DNA from: Paenibacillus_I sp035510375
Lineage (GTDB): Bacteria; Bacillota; Bacilli; Paenibacillales; Paenibacillaceae
DNA length: 64,000 bases
NCBI RefSeq assembly: GCF_035510375.1
Contig: NZ_DATKHG010000043.1
Strand: one strand, 5' to 3'
Numbering within the stretch: the stretch's first letter is position 1; each line of letters begins with the position of its first letter. The notes beneath the pieces were generated by a model. It saw only the letters and a list, made by a program, of their open reading frames with translations, searched no databases and was not told the origin of the DNA. The position numbers and the translations under genes were made by a program. Of the stretch, positions 48,670 through 57,517 are shown piece by piece.

Positions 48670-49800
48670 ATGCAGAGAGTCAAAGTTGGCGTGATCGGAT
48701 GCGGAGTCATTAGCGGGATCTATTTGAAAAATAGCACCCGGGTCTTCGATCATATTGTGGAAGTGGTCGCGGTGGCGGACCTGGTGCCCGAGTTGGCGCG
48801 GAAACGGGCGGAGGAGTTCAATGTCCCCGCGGCTTGCACGGTCGAGGAACTTCTGGCGAATCCGGAAATCGAAATCGTGCTTAATCTCACGGCGCCGGCT
48901 GTGCATGCGAGCATTAATTTGCAGGCGCTGGCCGCGGGCAAGCACGTCTATTCGGAGAAGCCTTTTGCGCTGAACCGCGCGGACGCCGATGAGGTGATTG
49001 CTCTCGCCGAATCCAAGGGGCTGCTGGTCGGATGCGCGCCCGATACGTTCCTCGGCGCGGGCATCCAGACCTGCATCAAGCTCATCGAAGACGGATGGAT
49101 CGGCAAGCCGTACGCGGCGAGCGGAACGATTATGATGGGCAACTACGCCGAAGGCATACACCCGAACTTCCGGAATTTCTATAAGCTCGGCGGAGATCCG
49201 CTGATGGATATGGGCCCCTATTATTTGACGGCGATGATCGCCATGCTGGGACCTGTGCGCAGGGTTTCCGGCTCCGCTCAGCAGCTTTATGAAGAAATAA
49301 CCGTCAAAAATCCGAAATCCCCGAGCTTTGGGGAAACCGTTCGGGTGGGGGCTCCGACCAATGTGACCGCGACGCTGGATTTTCACAACGGCGTCGTTGC
49401 GAGCCTGCAGGCGGCCAAAGAGGGGTTCGGCTATAAGCCGAGGCTTGAAATCTACGGAACGGAAGGCAATCTGTCGGTTCCGGACCCGAACCTGTTCGGC
49501 CCTGTGCCCGATTTTGAGAGCGAGCTCAGAATTCAGTTTTCGAGCTCCGAGACCGTCACGATGCCGCTTACCCACGGCTTTAAGGAAGACAGCCGCGGAA
49601 TCGGCGTCGCGGATATGGCGTATGCGATCCGGACGGGAAGAACCAACCGGGCAAGCGGCCGGTTGGCCCGCCATGTGCTGGACATATCGCTCGGCATATT
49701 CGAAGCGTCGGAATGGGACCGGCACGTCTATATCGGGTCTACGGTCGAACGCCCCGCTCCGCTGCCGCTCGGGTTGAAGTATAATTCGCTTGAACCGTAA
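48670..49800 (+). CDS. Gfo/Idh/MocA family NAD(P)-dependent oxidoreductase
   Basis: 376-residue sugar-type dehydrogenase. The N-terminal Rossmann fold begins 'VKVGVIGCGVISGIYLKN'; 'VYSEKPFALNRADADEVI' (about 95-112) is the family EKP motif with the catalytic Lys. The C-terminal alpha/beta domain contains 'GGDPLMDMGPYYLTAMIAMLGPVRRVSG' (about 176-203), whose Asp/His-like region usually binds the sugar. GGAGG is rather far (13 bases) from the ATG. It precedes the glycan-utilisation locus but is separated by a terminator; a role in sugar or uronate oxidation is plausible, substrate unknown. Confidence 0.88.
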   Translation: MQRVKVGVIGCGVISGIYLKNSTRVFDHIVEVVAVADLVPELARKRAEEFNVPAACTVEELLANPEIEIVLNLTAPAVHASINLQALAAGKHVYSEKPFALNRADADEVIALAESKGLLVGCAPDTFLGAGIQTCIKLIEDGWIGKPYAASGTIMMGNYAEGIHPNFRNFYKLGGDPLMDMGPYYLTAMIAMLGPVRRVSGSAQQLYEEITVKNPKSPSFGETVRVGAPTNVTATLDFHNGVVASLQAAKEGFGYKPRLEIYGTEGNLSVPDPNLFGPVPDFESELRIQFSSSETVTMPLTHGFKEDSRGIGVADMAYAIRTGRTNRASGRLARHVLDISLGIFEASEWDRHVYIGSTVERPAPLPLGLKYNSLEP

Positions 49801-49832
49801 CTGCCCGGCAATTGGATGCTCGATGTAAAATA

Positions 49833-49866
49833 AGCCCGCCCTTGTTGAAGGGGCGGGCTATTTTTC
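49833..49866 (+). terminator. Rho-independent terminator after the oxidoreductase gene
   Basis: AGCCCGCCC/GGGCGGGCT stem with a nine-base loop, then ATTTTT. Confidence 0.92.
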
Positions 49867-49963
49867 ACTCATTTCGCTCGTTTTCACACCTGAAAGCATG
49901 AGATGTTCACAGGTCTATGAATTGTTCAATTGAATGACCGGGCGGGGTCCCGTACAATCCGGT

Positions 49964-49992
49964 TTGAGCTTGATTGTAAGCGCAATCAAAAT
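49964..49992 (+). promoter_or_regulatory. Promoter candidate of the GH43 gene
   Basis: TTGAGC, 17 bases, CAAAAT; about 130 bases before the start codon. The minus-10 is weak, which fits a regulated gene. Confidence 0.4.
49975..49988 (+). promoter_or_regulatory. Catabolite-responsive element (CcpA site)
   Basis: TGTAAGCGCAATCA matches the cre consensus TGWAARCGYTWNCW at all but one fixed position and is embedded in the perfect inverted repeat TTGATTG/CAATCAA. It overlaps the spacer and minus-10 of the promoter candidate, a position expected to repress. Confidence 0.65.
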
Positions 49993-50120
49993 TGAATGGT
50001 TGAGGCCGAATTGCGAAGGGGGTGAATGGGCGGGCGGTTTCGGTTTTATACGTTAACGCTGCACCGGAGTCAGTCAGAGCTGGATGGCTTTCCAACAACA
50101 CAGGAGGAGGAAATTTGCAT

Positions 50121-53100
50121 ATGCGAGTGAAAATGCTTCCCGGTTTATTAATATGCGCGCTGCTGGTCGGTTCGATATTTGTCCCTGGCGCTTTTGCGGC
50201 CGAGACGGTCGCAGGCCCGAGCGCGGCTGCGGCTCCTTTTACGGAACAACAGCTCAAAGACAACGATTATATTCTGTACTTTGTGAATGCGGGCGACCGG
50301 ACTCCCGAGTCGGCGGAAGCCGGCGACAAGCTGGGGCTCTACGCCAGCGTAACCGAGCAGACGTATGGTCCGGACTCTGTGACGGGCAAAGCTTGGGGCC
50401 TCGCCACGACGACGAGCAATACGAGCGTGTCGGATGAAACGAAGTCCTTCGGTTCCTTGCGGTACTACAATGGCCCCCAAGTTTGGGATAAGGCGTTGGT
50501 GTATCAGTTCGAGCTGCCTCCGGGCGATTACGATGTGACGCTCGGCTTCAGGAATCCGTGGGGCGGACGGGCGGTCAATATTTTCGTCGAGGGGACGAAT
50601 GTTTCAGGCGGCGACTATGACATCGGCAGCGGCGTGGAGAAGATGTTTACGAAAAGATGGAACCGTGTGGACGATGGCCAAATGACGGTCCGCATTCAAG
50701 GACCGGCGACCGCGGCGCTTAACAATTATAACGATCCGCTGGTGAGCTTCATCACGGTCAGGCAAAGCGTGATCATTCCGCTCTCCGATCTGGAAGCGAA
50801 GATTGCGGAGGCGAAGTCGGAAGCGGCCAAGCCGGAGTACGCGCCATACAGCGTTGCCGCGTTGAATGCCGTGATCGGTGAAGCGGAAGCGCTGGCGGCG
50901 CGCGTTAATGAGAGCGGCATAGGGAACGCGGCGGTGCAGGAGGATATTCGGGCCGCGATTGCGGAACTCAACAAGGCGATTTCCGAGCTGTTCATAAACG
51001 AGCCGAACACGTCCTTCAAGCCCGGGCAGGTCTGGCGGGATACGAACGGCGCAGTCATTCAGGCGCATGGCGGCGGCATTCTGTTCGACGAGCAAACGAA
51101 GCAGTATTACTGGTACGGAGAAGACAAGACGAACGGCTACCTGCCGGCCAGAGGCGTGCGCGTTTATTCGTCAACCGACCTCTATAATTGGGAAGACCGC
51201 GGCCTTGCCTTGACGGCTATCGAGTCGATGGATCAATTCGACACCGATCCGCTCATTTCCGCGCTTTACGCGGGCAGAACGGATCGCGCCGACATTTTCA
51301 ACGATATCGGTACCCAGCGCATTCTGGAACGGCCGAAGGTCATTTATAACGAGAAGACGAAAAAATATGTGATGTGGCTGCACACGGACGGCCCTTCCGC
51401 CACGTCCGACGCGAATTACGCGAAAGCGGAAGCAGGATATGCGCTCAGCGATTCACCGACCGGTCCCTTCGTCTACGGCGTCAGCAACCGGATGGACCGC
51501 GCGCCGAAGGATGCGGCTTACAACGGTCAGCCGAATCAGCCCGGCATGGCGCGGGACATGACGCTTTTCAAGGATGACGACGGAACCGCGTATCTGATCT
51601 ATTCCAGCGAGGAGAACAGGACGATTTACATTTCGAAGCTGAACGAGGAGTACACGGATGTCGTTGGCTGGCACAGGGACGGCAACGTTCAGCGCGACAC
51701 CGAATACAAGGCGGTTTACGGCGAGGATTATATCCGTGTGTTCCCGGGCGCGCAGCGAGAGGCTCCCGCCATGTTCAAGTATGACGGCAAATATTATATG
51801 ATCACCTCGGGAGCGACCGGATGGGCGCCTAATCCGGCCCGGTATACGGTAGCCGATGATATTTTCGGGGAATGGAAGCCGCTGCGCGATCCGTCCGTGG
51901 GAGCCAAGGCGTCCACAACGTTCGATTCGCAAAGCACGTATGTCATTCCGGTGGATCCGGCCAAAGGCAAGTTCATCTATATGGGCGACCGCTGGATTTC
52001 GAACGATCTGAAGCAGTCGAAATACATCTGGCTGCCGATCGAGTTCGGCCAGAACGATGAAATCATGCTGAAATGGTACGACGAGTGGACGCTCGACAAG
52101 CTGGACGGCATGGGCAAGGTGACGGTGAACACGTCAATTCCGGAGAAGGCGACAGTAGGTCAGCCGCCGGCGCTGCCCGATGTGCTGAACGTGTCGCTCA
52201 TCGACGGGACTGCGCTGGATACGCCGGTTGAATGGATCGTTTCCGCCGGCGCTTTTGACAAACCGGGTCTGGCAACGATTCGTGCCCGGCTGGCCAAAGT
52301 ATCCAACAAGGAATTGATGTTCAAAATCAATGTGATTCCCGAACATGCGATCTATTTTGTCCATGCCGGAGGAGCATTGACGGGCGATTACTTGACCTGG
52401 TCCGGTTATATGGCTGCGACGCTTCAGAACAAGGGAGTGCCCGATCAGCAATATAACCCGGAGATCGGCCAAACATGGGGCTATGTCGGCAATGCGACCC
52501 GTCCGGCGGGAGGCTCGGAGGGCGATCTGTTCTCGTCGCTGCGCTATCTTCTGGCCAAATCGGGCGACGATTTGACCTATGCGTTCAATCTGAATAACGG
52601 GCGGTACAAGGTTTATGTCGGACTTTACGACTGGTGGTACTCATCTACAAGAGGAAGCCGGAAGGCGGATATCGTGGCGAACGGTACAACGTTGACGAAA
52701 GGCTATGTATTCACCGACGCATACGATGTCCTCGGCTATGACAATATCGAGGTGACGGACGGCAAGCTGGAGCTCACCGTTCGCCGTACGGCGGGCAGCC
52801 CCGATCCGCAAATCAGCTGGATCATGATTGTCGACGAGCAGGCGCCGGCCACGACGGCCGCGCTGCAGCCGGAAGCTCCGAACGGCGCGGGCGGGTGGTA
52901 CACGTCGGATGCGGCATTGACGCTCACGGCATCGGATGAAGGCGCCGGCGTCGCGTCGACCGAGTATCGTGTGAACGGCGGCGAGTGGCGGCCGTATGCG
53001 GCGCCGGTGACTTTATCGCAGGAAGGCCTGTTGACGGTGGAATACCGCAGCAAGGACCTCGCCGGCAATATGGAGGAAGTCAAATCGGTGGCTGTGAAGT

Positions 53101-53462
53101 TGGATAAGACGAACCCCGAGCTGCAGCTTGAAGTCGATCAGCCTGTCATCGGGCCGCCGAATCATAAGCTCGTACCGGTTCAGGTCAAGGTTAGCGCCGC
53201 GGACGGTGCTTCCGGTATAGCAAAGGTCGAGTTGACCTCCATCACGAGCAATGAACCGGATAACGGATCGGGCGACGGCAATACGGAGGTCGACATTCAG
53301 GGAGCCGAGTTCGGAACGGACGACAGGGAATTCAGCCTGCGGGCCGAGCGTTCCGGCGGCGGCGAGGGACGGATTTACACGATTACGTACACGGCAACGG
53401 ATGAAGCGGGCCGCAACACAACCGCCTCCGTCCAGGTCAAGGTCGCCAAGGGCGAGCAGTAG
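50121..53462 (+). CDS. Secreted multidomain GH43 family glycoside hydrolase (exo-beta-1,3-galactanase-like)
   Basis: 1113-residue secreted enzyme. A signal peptide (1-26, cleavage after 'PGAFA') is followed by a malectin-like domain (about 40-215), a helical FIVAR-like module (about 221-292), the GH43 five-bladed propeller (about 298-655), a bacterial Ig-like domain (about 666-745), a second malectin-like domain (about 748-905), an OmpL47-type Ig repeat (about 910-990) and a final beta domain. 'AHGGGILFDEQTKQYYWYGEDKTNG' and 'RVYSSTDLYNWEDRGLAL' are typical of the GH43 subgroup that includes exo-beta-1,3-galactanases. No LPXTG or S-layer anchor is seen. AGGAGGAGG precedes the ATG at 50121; the longer upstream frame lacks a signal peptide. 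Terminator after the stop. Confidence 0.85.
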   Translation: MRVKMLPGLLICALLVGSIFVPGAFAAETVAGPSAAAAPFTEQQLKDNDYILYFVNAGDRTPESAEAGDKLGLYASVTEQTYGPDSVTGKAWGLATTTSNTSVSDETKSFGSLRYYNGPQVWDKALVYQFELPPGDYDVTLGFRNPWGGRAVNIFVEGTNVSGGDYDIGSGVEKMFTKRWNRVDDGQMTVRIQGPATAALNNYNDPLVSFITVRQSVIIPLSDLEAKIAEAKSEAAKPEYAPYSVAALNAVIGEAEALAARVNESGIGNAAVQEDIRAAIAELNKAISELFINEPNTSFKPGQVWRDTNGAVIQAHGGGILFDEQTKQYYWYGEDKTNGYLPARGVRVYSSTDLYNWEDRGLALTAIESMDQFDTDPLISALYAGRTDRADIFNDIGTQRILERPKVIYNEKTKKYVMWLHTDGPSATSDANYAKAEAGYALSDSPTGPFVYGVSNRMDRAPKDAAYNGQPNQPGMARDMTLFKDDDGTAYLIYSSEENRTIYISKLNEEYTDVVGWHRDGNVQRDTEYKAVYGEDYIRVFPGAQREAPAMFKYDGKYYMITSGATGWAPNPARYTVADDIFGEWKPLRDPSVGAKASTTFDSQSTYVIPVDPAKGKFIYMGDRWISNDLKQSKYIWLPIEFGQNDEIMLKWYDEWTLDKLDGMGKVTVNTSIPEKATVGQPPALPDVLNVSLIDGTALDTPVEWIVSAGAFDKPGLATIRARLAKVSNKELMFKINVIPEHAIYFVHAGGALTGDYLTWSGYMAATLQNKGVPDQQYNPEIGQTWGYVGNATRPAGGSEGDLFSSLRYLLAKSGDDLTYAFNLNNGRYKVYVGLYDWWYSSTRGSRKADIVANGTTLTKGYVFTDAYDVLGYDNIEVTDGKLELTVRRTAGSPDPQISWIMIVDEQAPATTAALQPEAPNGAGGWYTSDAALTLTASDEGAGVASTEYRVNGGEWRPYAAPVTLSQEGLLTVEYRSKDLAGNMEEVKSVAVKLDKTNPELQLEVDQPVIGPPNHKLVPVQVKVSAADGASGIAKVELTSITSNEPDNGSGDGNTEVDIQGAEFGTDDREFSLRAERSGGGEGRIYTITYTATDEAGRNTTASVQVKVAKGEQ

Positions 53463-53520
53463 CAGGAAGGGCAAGGGAAAAGGCAGCAGACATACAATGT
53501 GAGGATTGTTTAGCATCAGG

Positions 53521-53558
53521 AACCCGTTGTCTTCGGACAGCGGGTTTCTTGGTTTTTT
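53521..53558 (+). terminator. Rho-independent terminator after the GH43 gene
   Basis: AACCCGtTGTC-TTCG-GACAgCGGGTT, a stable UUCG-loop hairpin, then TCTTGGTTTTTT. Confidence 0.88.
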
Positions 53559-53685
53559 AAGCTGCATTTGCGGGTGGAATTCCTGTTAGCGGTCCGTGCA
53601 GGCGTTTTGCCGGATTTTTCACTAAAGTTCTTAACGTTCACACCCGTTTTCGCAGGTTCGTTCATGATCGCTGCAAAGCTTCACT

Positions 53686-53713
53686 TTGCGCCGAACACAG
53701 GCTCTCCTATACT
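53686..53713 (+). promoter_or_regulatory. Weak promoter candidate of the importer operon
   Basis: TTGCGC, 16 bases, TATACT, 87 bases before the first permease gene. Confidence 0.35.
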
Positions 53714-53799
53714 TGGCTCATACCCCGGACGGAATCGGATTTCGACCGGGCGGCAGTCGGGGCGACCGCTGCCGTGAACGATGACAACAGGGAGTGTGA

Positions 53800-54837
53800 A
53801 TGAAATTGAGTCAACAAGCGCCTAAAGGAACGCCCCCGCTCGCGGTGGAGCTTCCTTTGAATCAGAGCGGAGCGCTGGCCGTTGCCCCGGACCGCGGGAA
53901 GCCGTTCGCCTCCGCCGGTAGAAAGAAAGGCTTTGTCCACGAGCTGGTGCGCAACCGCATTCTTTTTCTTATGCTGCTGCCTACGCTGGTGTTCTTCTTC
54001 ATCAATAACTACATTCCGATGGTGGGCGTCTACTACGCGTTCACCCAGTTCGACTTCAACACCAGCCTCTTCAACGCCAAATTCGTCGGCCTGCAGAACT
54101 TCATGTTTCTGTGGGAATCCGGCACGCTGCTGCGGCTTACGTTGAATACGGTCGGCTACAACGCGGCGTTCATCCTGCTCGGCAACGTGCTGGCCGTCTT
54201 CAGCGCCATTCTGCTGAGCGAGCTGCGGGTTCAATGGTTCAAGAAGCTGACGCAGTCGATCATGTTTCTGCCTTACTTCGTATCCTTCGTCATTCTGAGC
54301 GTCATCGTCTATAACGTGTTCAATTACGAGAACGGCTTCCTGAACACGATGCTTGCCCAATTCGGGGCCGAGCCGGTCGACGTGTACAGCAAGCCGTGGG
54401 CGTGGATTTTTCTGATCGTCCTGTTCTATCTGTGGAAAAATCTCGGCTACAGCATGGTCATCTACCTGGCCGCGATCACGGGAATCAGCGACGAATATTA
54501 CGAAGCGGCGAAAATCGACGGGGCGAACATTTTCCAGCGAATCTGGTACATTACCGTTCCGATGCTGAAATCGACGTTTGTCGTGCTGCTGCTGTTCGCG
54601 CTGGGGAGCATCATGAAGGGGCAATTCGATCTTTTTTATCAATTAATAGGCAACAACGGGATGCTGTACAGCACGACCGACATTCTGGACACGTACGTGT
54701 ACCGCTCGCTGAAGGTGACGTTCGATGTCGGCATGGCGACGGCGGCGGGCGTGTACCAGTCGGTGTTCGGCTTCGTCCTGATCATGACGGTCAACTACAT
54801 CATCCGCAAAATGAACGACGAGTACGCTTTGTTCTAA
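53800..54837 (+). CDS. ABC sugar transporter permease, LplB type
   Basis: 345-residue membrane protein with six helices after an unusually long soluble N-terminus of about 45 residues. The permease starts at 'ELVRNRILFLMLLPTLVFFFINNYIPMVGVYYAF'. The ATPase-contact EAA loop is 'EYYEAAKIDGANIFQRIWYITVPML' (about 230-254). 'FKKLTQSIMFLPYFVSFVILSVIVYNVFN' is a hallmark of the LplB subgroup that works with YtcP-type partners and large lipoproteins to import oligosaccharides. GGGAG precedes the ATG. First gene of the importer operon; no ATPase is encoded, and such systems share an MsmX-type ATPase. Confidence 0.93.
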   Translation: MKLSQQAPKGTPPLAVELPLNQSGALAVAPDRGKPFASAGRKKGFVHELVRNRILFLMLLPTLVFFFINNYIPMVGVYYAFTQFDFNTSLFNAKFVGLQNFMFLWESGTLLRLTLNTVGYNAAFILLGNVLAVFSAILLSELRVQWFKKLTQSIMFLPYFVSFVILSVIVYNVFNYENGFLNTMLAQFGAEPVDVYSKPWAWIFLIVLFYLWKNLGYSMVIYLAAITGISDEYYEAAKIDGANIFQRIWYITVPMLKSTFVVLLLFALGSIMKGQFDLFYQLIGNNGMLYSTTDILDTYVYRSLKVTFDVGMATAAGVYQSVFGFVLIMTVNYIIRKMNDEYALF

Positions 54838-54849
54838 AGGGGGATCACC

Positions 54850-55743
54850 ATGCGAATCAAAGACGACAAATACACCGGGCTCCTGCAAGCGATCGCTTAT
54901 ACCGTTACGATTGCGGTGTCGCTCGCCTGCCTGCTGCCTTTTCTGCTGATCATATCCGCCTCGCTGTCCAGCAACGAATCAATCATTCGGGACGGCTATC
55001 GATTTATCCCGACGCAGATTTCGCTGGAGGGCTACAAGACGGTATTCATTTTTCCCGGCGAGGTGCTGCGCGCTTACGGCGTCACCGCGCTCTCAACGGT
55101 CATCGGCACCGCCCTGGGACTGTTTCTGATGACGATGGCCGGGTACGTGCTGTCGCGCAAGGATTTCAAGTACCGCAACGCCTTCGCCTTCTACATCTAT
55201 TTCACGACGCTGTTCGGCGGCGGGCTGGTTCCCTGGTACATTCTGCTGACGAAATACCTGGGCATGCTCGATTCGTACAAGGTGCTCGTGCTGCCGGGCC
55301 TGATGACGCCGTTCCTGATCATTCTGATGAAAAACTTCATTCGCTCCGCCGTTCCCGAGGAGCTGTTCGAATCGGCCAAAATTGACGGCGCGGGCGACTT
55401 CCTGATCTACTGGCGAATCGTGCTGCAGCTGTCGATGCCCGGCATCGCGACGGTCGGCCTGTTCCTGGCGCTGCATTATTGGAACGATTGGTTCACCTCA
55501 TCGCTGTTCATCAACGATCCGCAGAAATACCAGCTGCAATTCTATCTCTACAACGTGATCAACTCGGCCCAATTCATCGCGCAGATGGGCGCCGGGACCG
55601 GCGTCTCGCTGACAACGGACGTTCCGACCGAATCCACGAAGATGGCGATGGCTATCGTGGTAACCGGACCGATCCTGTTTCTGTATCCGTTCGTCCAGCG
55701 CTATTTCGTCAAAGGGCTGACGATCGGAGCCGTGAAAGGTTAG
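54850..55743 (+). CDS. ABC sugar transporter permease, YtcP type
   Basis: 297-residue six-helix membrane protein, partner of the LplB-type permease 12 bases upstream. 'GYRFIPTQISLEGYKTVF' follows helix 1, 'YFTTLFGGGLVPWYILLTKYLGMLDS' is the subgroup hallmark, the EAA loop is 'ELFESAKIDGAGDFLIYWRIVLQLSMPGIA' (about 177-206), and the C-terminus 'PFVQRYFVKGLTIGAVKG' is nearly invariant. AAGGGGGATC precedes the ATG. Function: oligosaccharide import, energised by a shared ATPase encoded elsewhere. Confidence 0.94.
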   Translation: MRIKDDKYTGLLQAIAYTVTIAVSLACLLPFLLIISASLSSNESIIRDGYRFIPTQISLEGYKTVFIFPGEVLRAYGVTALSTVIGTALGLFLMTMAGYVLSRKDFKYRNAFAFYIYFTTLFGGGLVPWYILLTKYLGMLDSYKVLVLPGLMTPFLIILMKNFIRSAVPEELFESAKIDGAGDFLIYWRIVLQLSMPGIATVGLFLALHYWNDWFTSSLFINDPQKYQLQFYLYNVINSAQFIAQMGAGTGVSLTTDVPTESTKMAMAIVVTGPILFLYPFVQRYFVKGLTIGAVKG

Positions 55744-55818
55744 ACCCGAAAGAAGAATGCGGTTCCAAACCGTATCCGATTCGGCTAACATAGAAGCATA
55801 CACAAAGGGAGGATTCAC

Positions 55819-57432
55819 ATGAAAAGGAAAGCAGGCAAGCGCTTCTCCATTCTTCTTGCGGCGGTGCTCGTTATCGCGCTGCTGGCAGGCTGCAGCGGCA
55901 ACGCCGGGAATGGCGGCAGCAATGGCGCGAACGGGTCGGACGGCAATTCCGTGAGCGGCGGAACGAACGCGGCCGGCGGGAAGGCGAGCAATTCCGGCAA
56001 GGACGGGAATTCGGGCATCGATACGTCGAAGAAGGTCGAGCTGCAGTTCTACATGCTCGGCGACGCGCCGAAGGACCTGCCGGTCATCGAGGCCGAGATC
56101 AACAAGATGGCCCAGGAAGATTTGAACGCGACGGTCAAATTCAACTATACGACCTGGACGGACTGGGATCAGAAGTACAAGCTGCTGCTCTCGTCGGGAC
56201 AGCCGATCGATCTCATTTATACGGCGGAATGGACGCAGTATCCGGCCTATGCCAAGAAAGGCGCCTTCCTGCCTCTTGACGAGCTGCTGCCCGAGGCGGC
56301 GCCGGCTCTCCAGCAGTTCGTGCCGCAGGACATGTGGGAAGGCGTCAAGGTCGACGGCAAAATTTACACGGTGCCGGCTACGTACAAGGAATATGTAACG
56401 AACGGCTTCGTCTATCGCGAAGACCTGCGCGAGAAATACAATCTGCCGAAGCCGACCGATCTGGCCAGCTTTGAAGCTTATATGGACGGCATCAAGAAAA
56501 ACGAGCCCGATATGTTTCCGATGGCTTTGAACAGCGATGTGCGGGGCAATCTCCACTACCGTTATACGGAGCTGAACAAGATGGCCGGAGCGCTTCCTTA
56601 CGGCATCGGCGTCAAATACGATACGCCGGGAGAAGTATATTCCTACTGGGGTTCCGAAGAGCAGAAGGAAGAGCTGAACACGTACAAGCGCTGGGCGGAC
56701 AAAGGCTTTTTCCCGAAAAACGTGCTGAATGTGAAAGACACGATGCAGGATCAGGTGACGTCGGGCAAGGCGGCGGCCATCTTTGGCGACAACCCGACGC
56801 GCTTCAACAGCATGGTCATCGAGCTGCAGGCGGCGAACCCGGATTGGAAGCTCGCGTACTATCCTTTCCCGCTGACGACCGGCTTTGCAACACCGGTGCA
56901 TCCGATCCACAACGGCTTCGCGATCCCGAAGAGCAGCAAAAACCCGGAACGCGCCCTGGCGTTTTATGAGAAGCTGGTTACCGACAAGCGCTACAATTTA
57001 CTGACGCAGTATGGAATCGAAGGCAAGAACTATGAAATCGAAGACGGCTATTACAAGCTGATCGGCGACAGCTCGTCGAACGGCTTCCCTCGCGAGGCCA
57101 TGAACGGCTGGGCATGGCGTAATCCGGAATTCATGCTGTTCGATAAAGGCTATGACGGCGTAAAAGCGATTTTCGATGAGCTGGACAAAATCCAGAAGCC
57201 GGACATCGCCACCGGATTCGCGGAAGATTACACCGCTTATCAGGCGGAGAAAGCCGCGCTTGAGCAGGTGGAGAAGCAGTATCTGTGGCCGCTGCTTGCC
57301 GGACAGGTGGACAATGTCGACCAAGGGCTGGAGACGTTCCTGCAGAAAGCGAAGCAAGCCGGACTTGAGAAAATCCAAGCGGAATATACGAAGCAATGGC
57401 AAGCCTATATCCAGGAGAAGGGCATTCAATAA
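55819..57432 (+). CDS. Extracellular solute-binding lipoprotein of the importer (LipO type)
   Basis: 537-residue lipoprotein. The signal peptide ends in 'LLAGCSGN' (Cys about 25), followed by a Gly/Asn/Ser linker (about 26-70) and a large two-lobe binding domain. 'KKVELQFYMLGDAPKDLPVIEAEINK', 'LLSSGQPIDLIYTAEWTQYPAYAKKGAFLPLDELL' and 'HNGFAIPKSSKNPERALAFYEKLV' match the large LipO/YtcQ-type family that pairs with LplB/YtcP permeases. AAAGGGAGG precedes the ATG. Third gene of the importer operon, 75 bases after ytcP. Ligand by context: oligosaccharides from the GH43 substrate. Confidence 0.93.
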   Translation: MKRKAGKRFSILLAAVLVIALLAGCSGNAGNGGSNGANGSDGNSVSGGTNAAGGKASNSGKDGNSGIDTSKKVELQFYMLGDAPKDLPVIEAEINKMAQEDLNATVKFNYTTWTDWDQKYKLLLSSGQPIDLIYTAEWTQYPAYAKKGAFLPLDELLPEAAPALQQFVPQDMWEGVKVDGKIYTVPATYKEYVTNGFVYREDLREKYNLPKPTDLASFEAYMDGIKKNEPDMFPMALNSDVRGNLHYRYTELNKMAGALPYGIGVKYDTPGEVYSYWGSEEQKEELNTYKRWADKGFFPKNVLNVKDTMQDQVTSGKAAAIFGDNPTRFNSMVIELQAANPDWKLAYYPFPLTTGFATPVHPIHNGFAIPKSSKNPERALAFYEKLVTDKRYNLLTQYGIEGKNYEIEDGYYKLIGDSSSNGFPREAMNGWAWRNPEFMLFDKGYDGVKAIFDELDKIQKPDIATGFAEDYTAYQAEKAALEQVEKQYLWPLLAGQVDNVDQGLETFLQKAKQAGLEKIQAEYTKQWQAYIQEKGIQ

Positions 57433-57456
57433 TGAACGCGCGGCTCCGCGCAAAAC

Positions 57457-57490
57457 AGCCGCCCCGTGGAAAGATCCGCGGGGCGGCTTC
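57457..57490. terminator. Hairpin between importer operon and AraC regulator
   Basis: AGCCGCCCCG/CGGGGCGGCT with a short loop, between convergent genes; no clear T-run on the plus strand. Confidence 0.65.
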
Positions 57491-57517
57491 TGCAGGGATC
57501 GCCGCGGTTCAGTTCGG

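Larger units (their letters stand above)
49801..50120. other. Regulatory intergenic region before the GH43 gene
   Basis: 320 bases without a gene. It holds the terminator of the oxidoreductase gene, a promoter candidate at 49964-49992 with an overlapping catabolite-repression site, and a palindromic TTCAATTGAA at about 49926-49935 that could be an additional operator. Confidence 0.6.
53463..53799. other. Intergenic region between GH43 and importer genes
   Basis: 337 bases without a gene: the GH43 terminator at 53521-53558 and a weak promoter candidate at 53686-53713. The rest shows no frame with family-like sequence. Confidence 0.6.
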
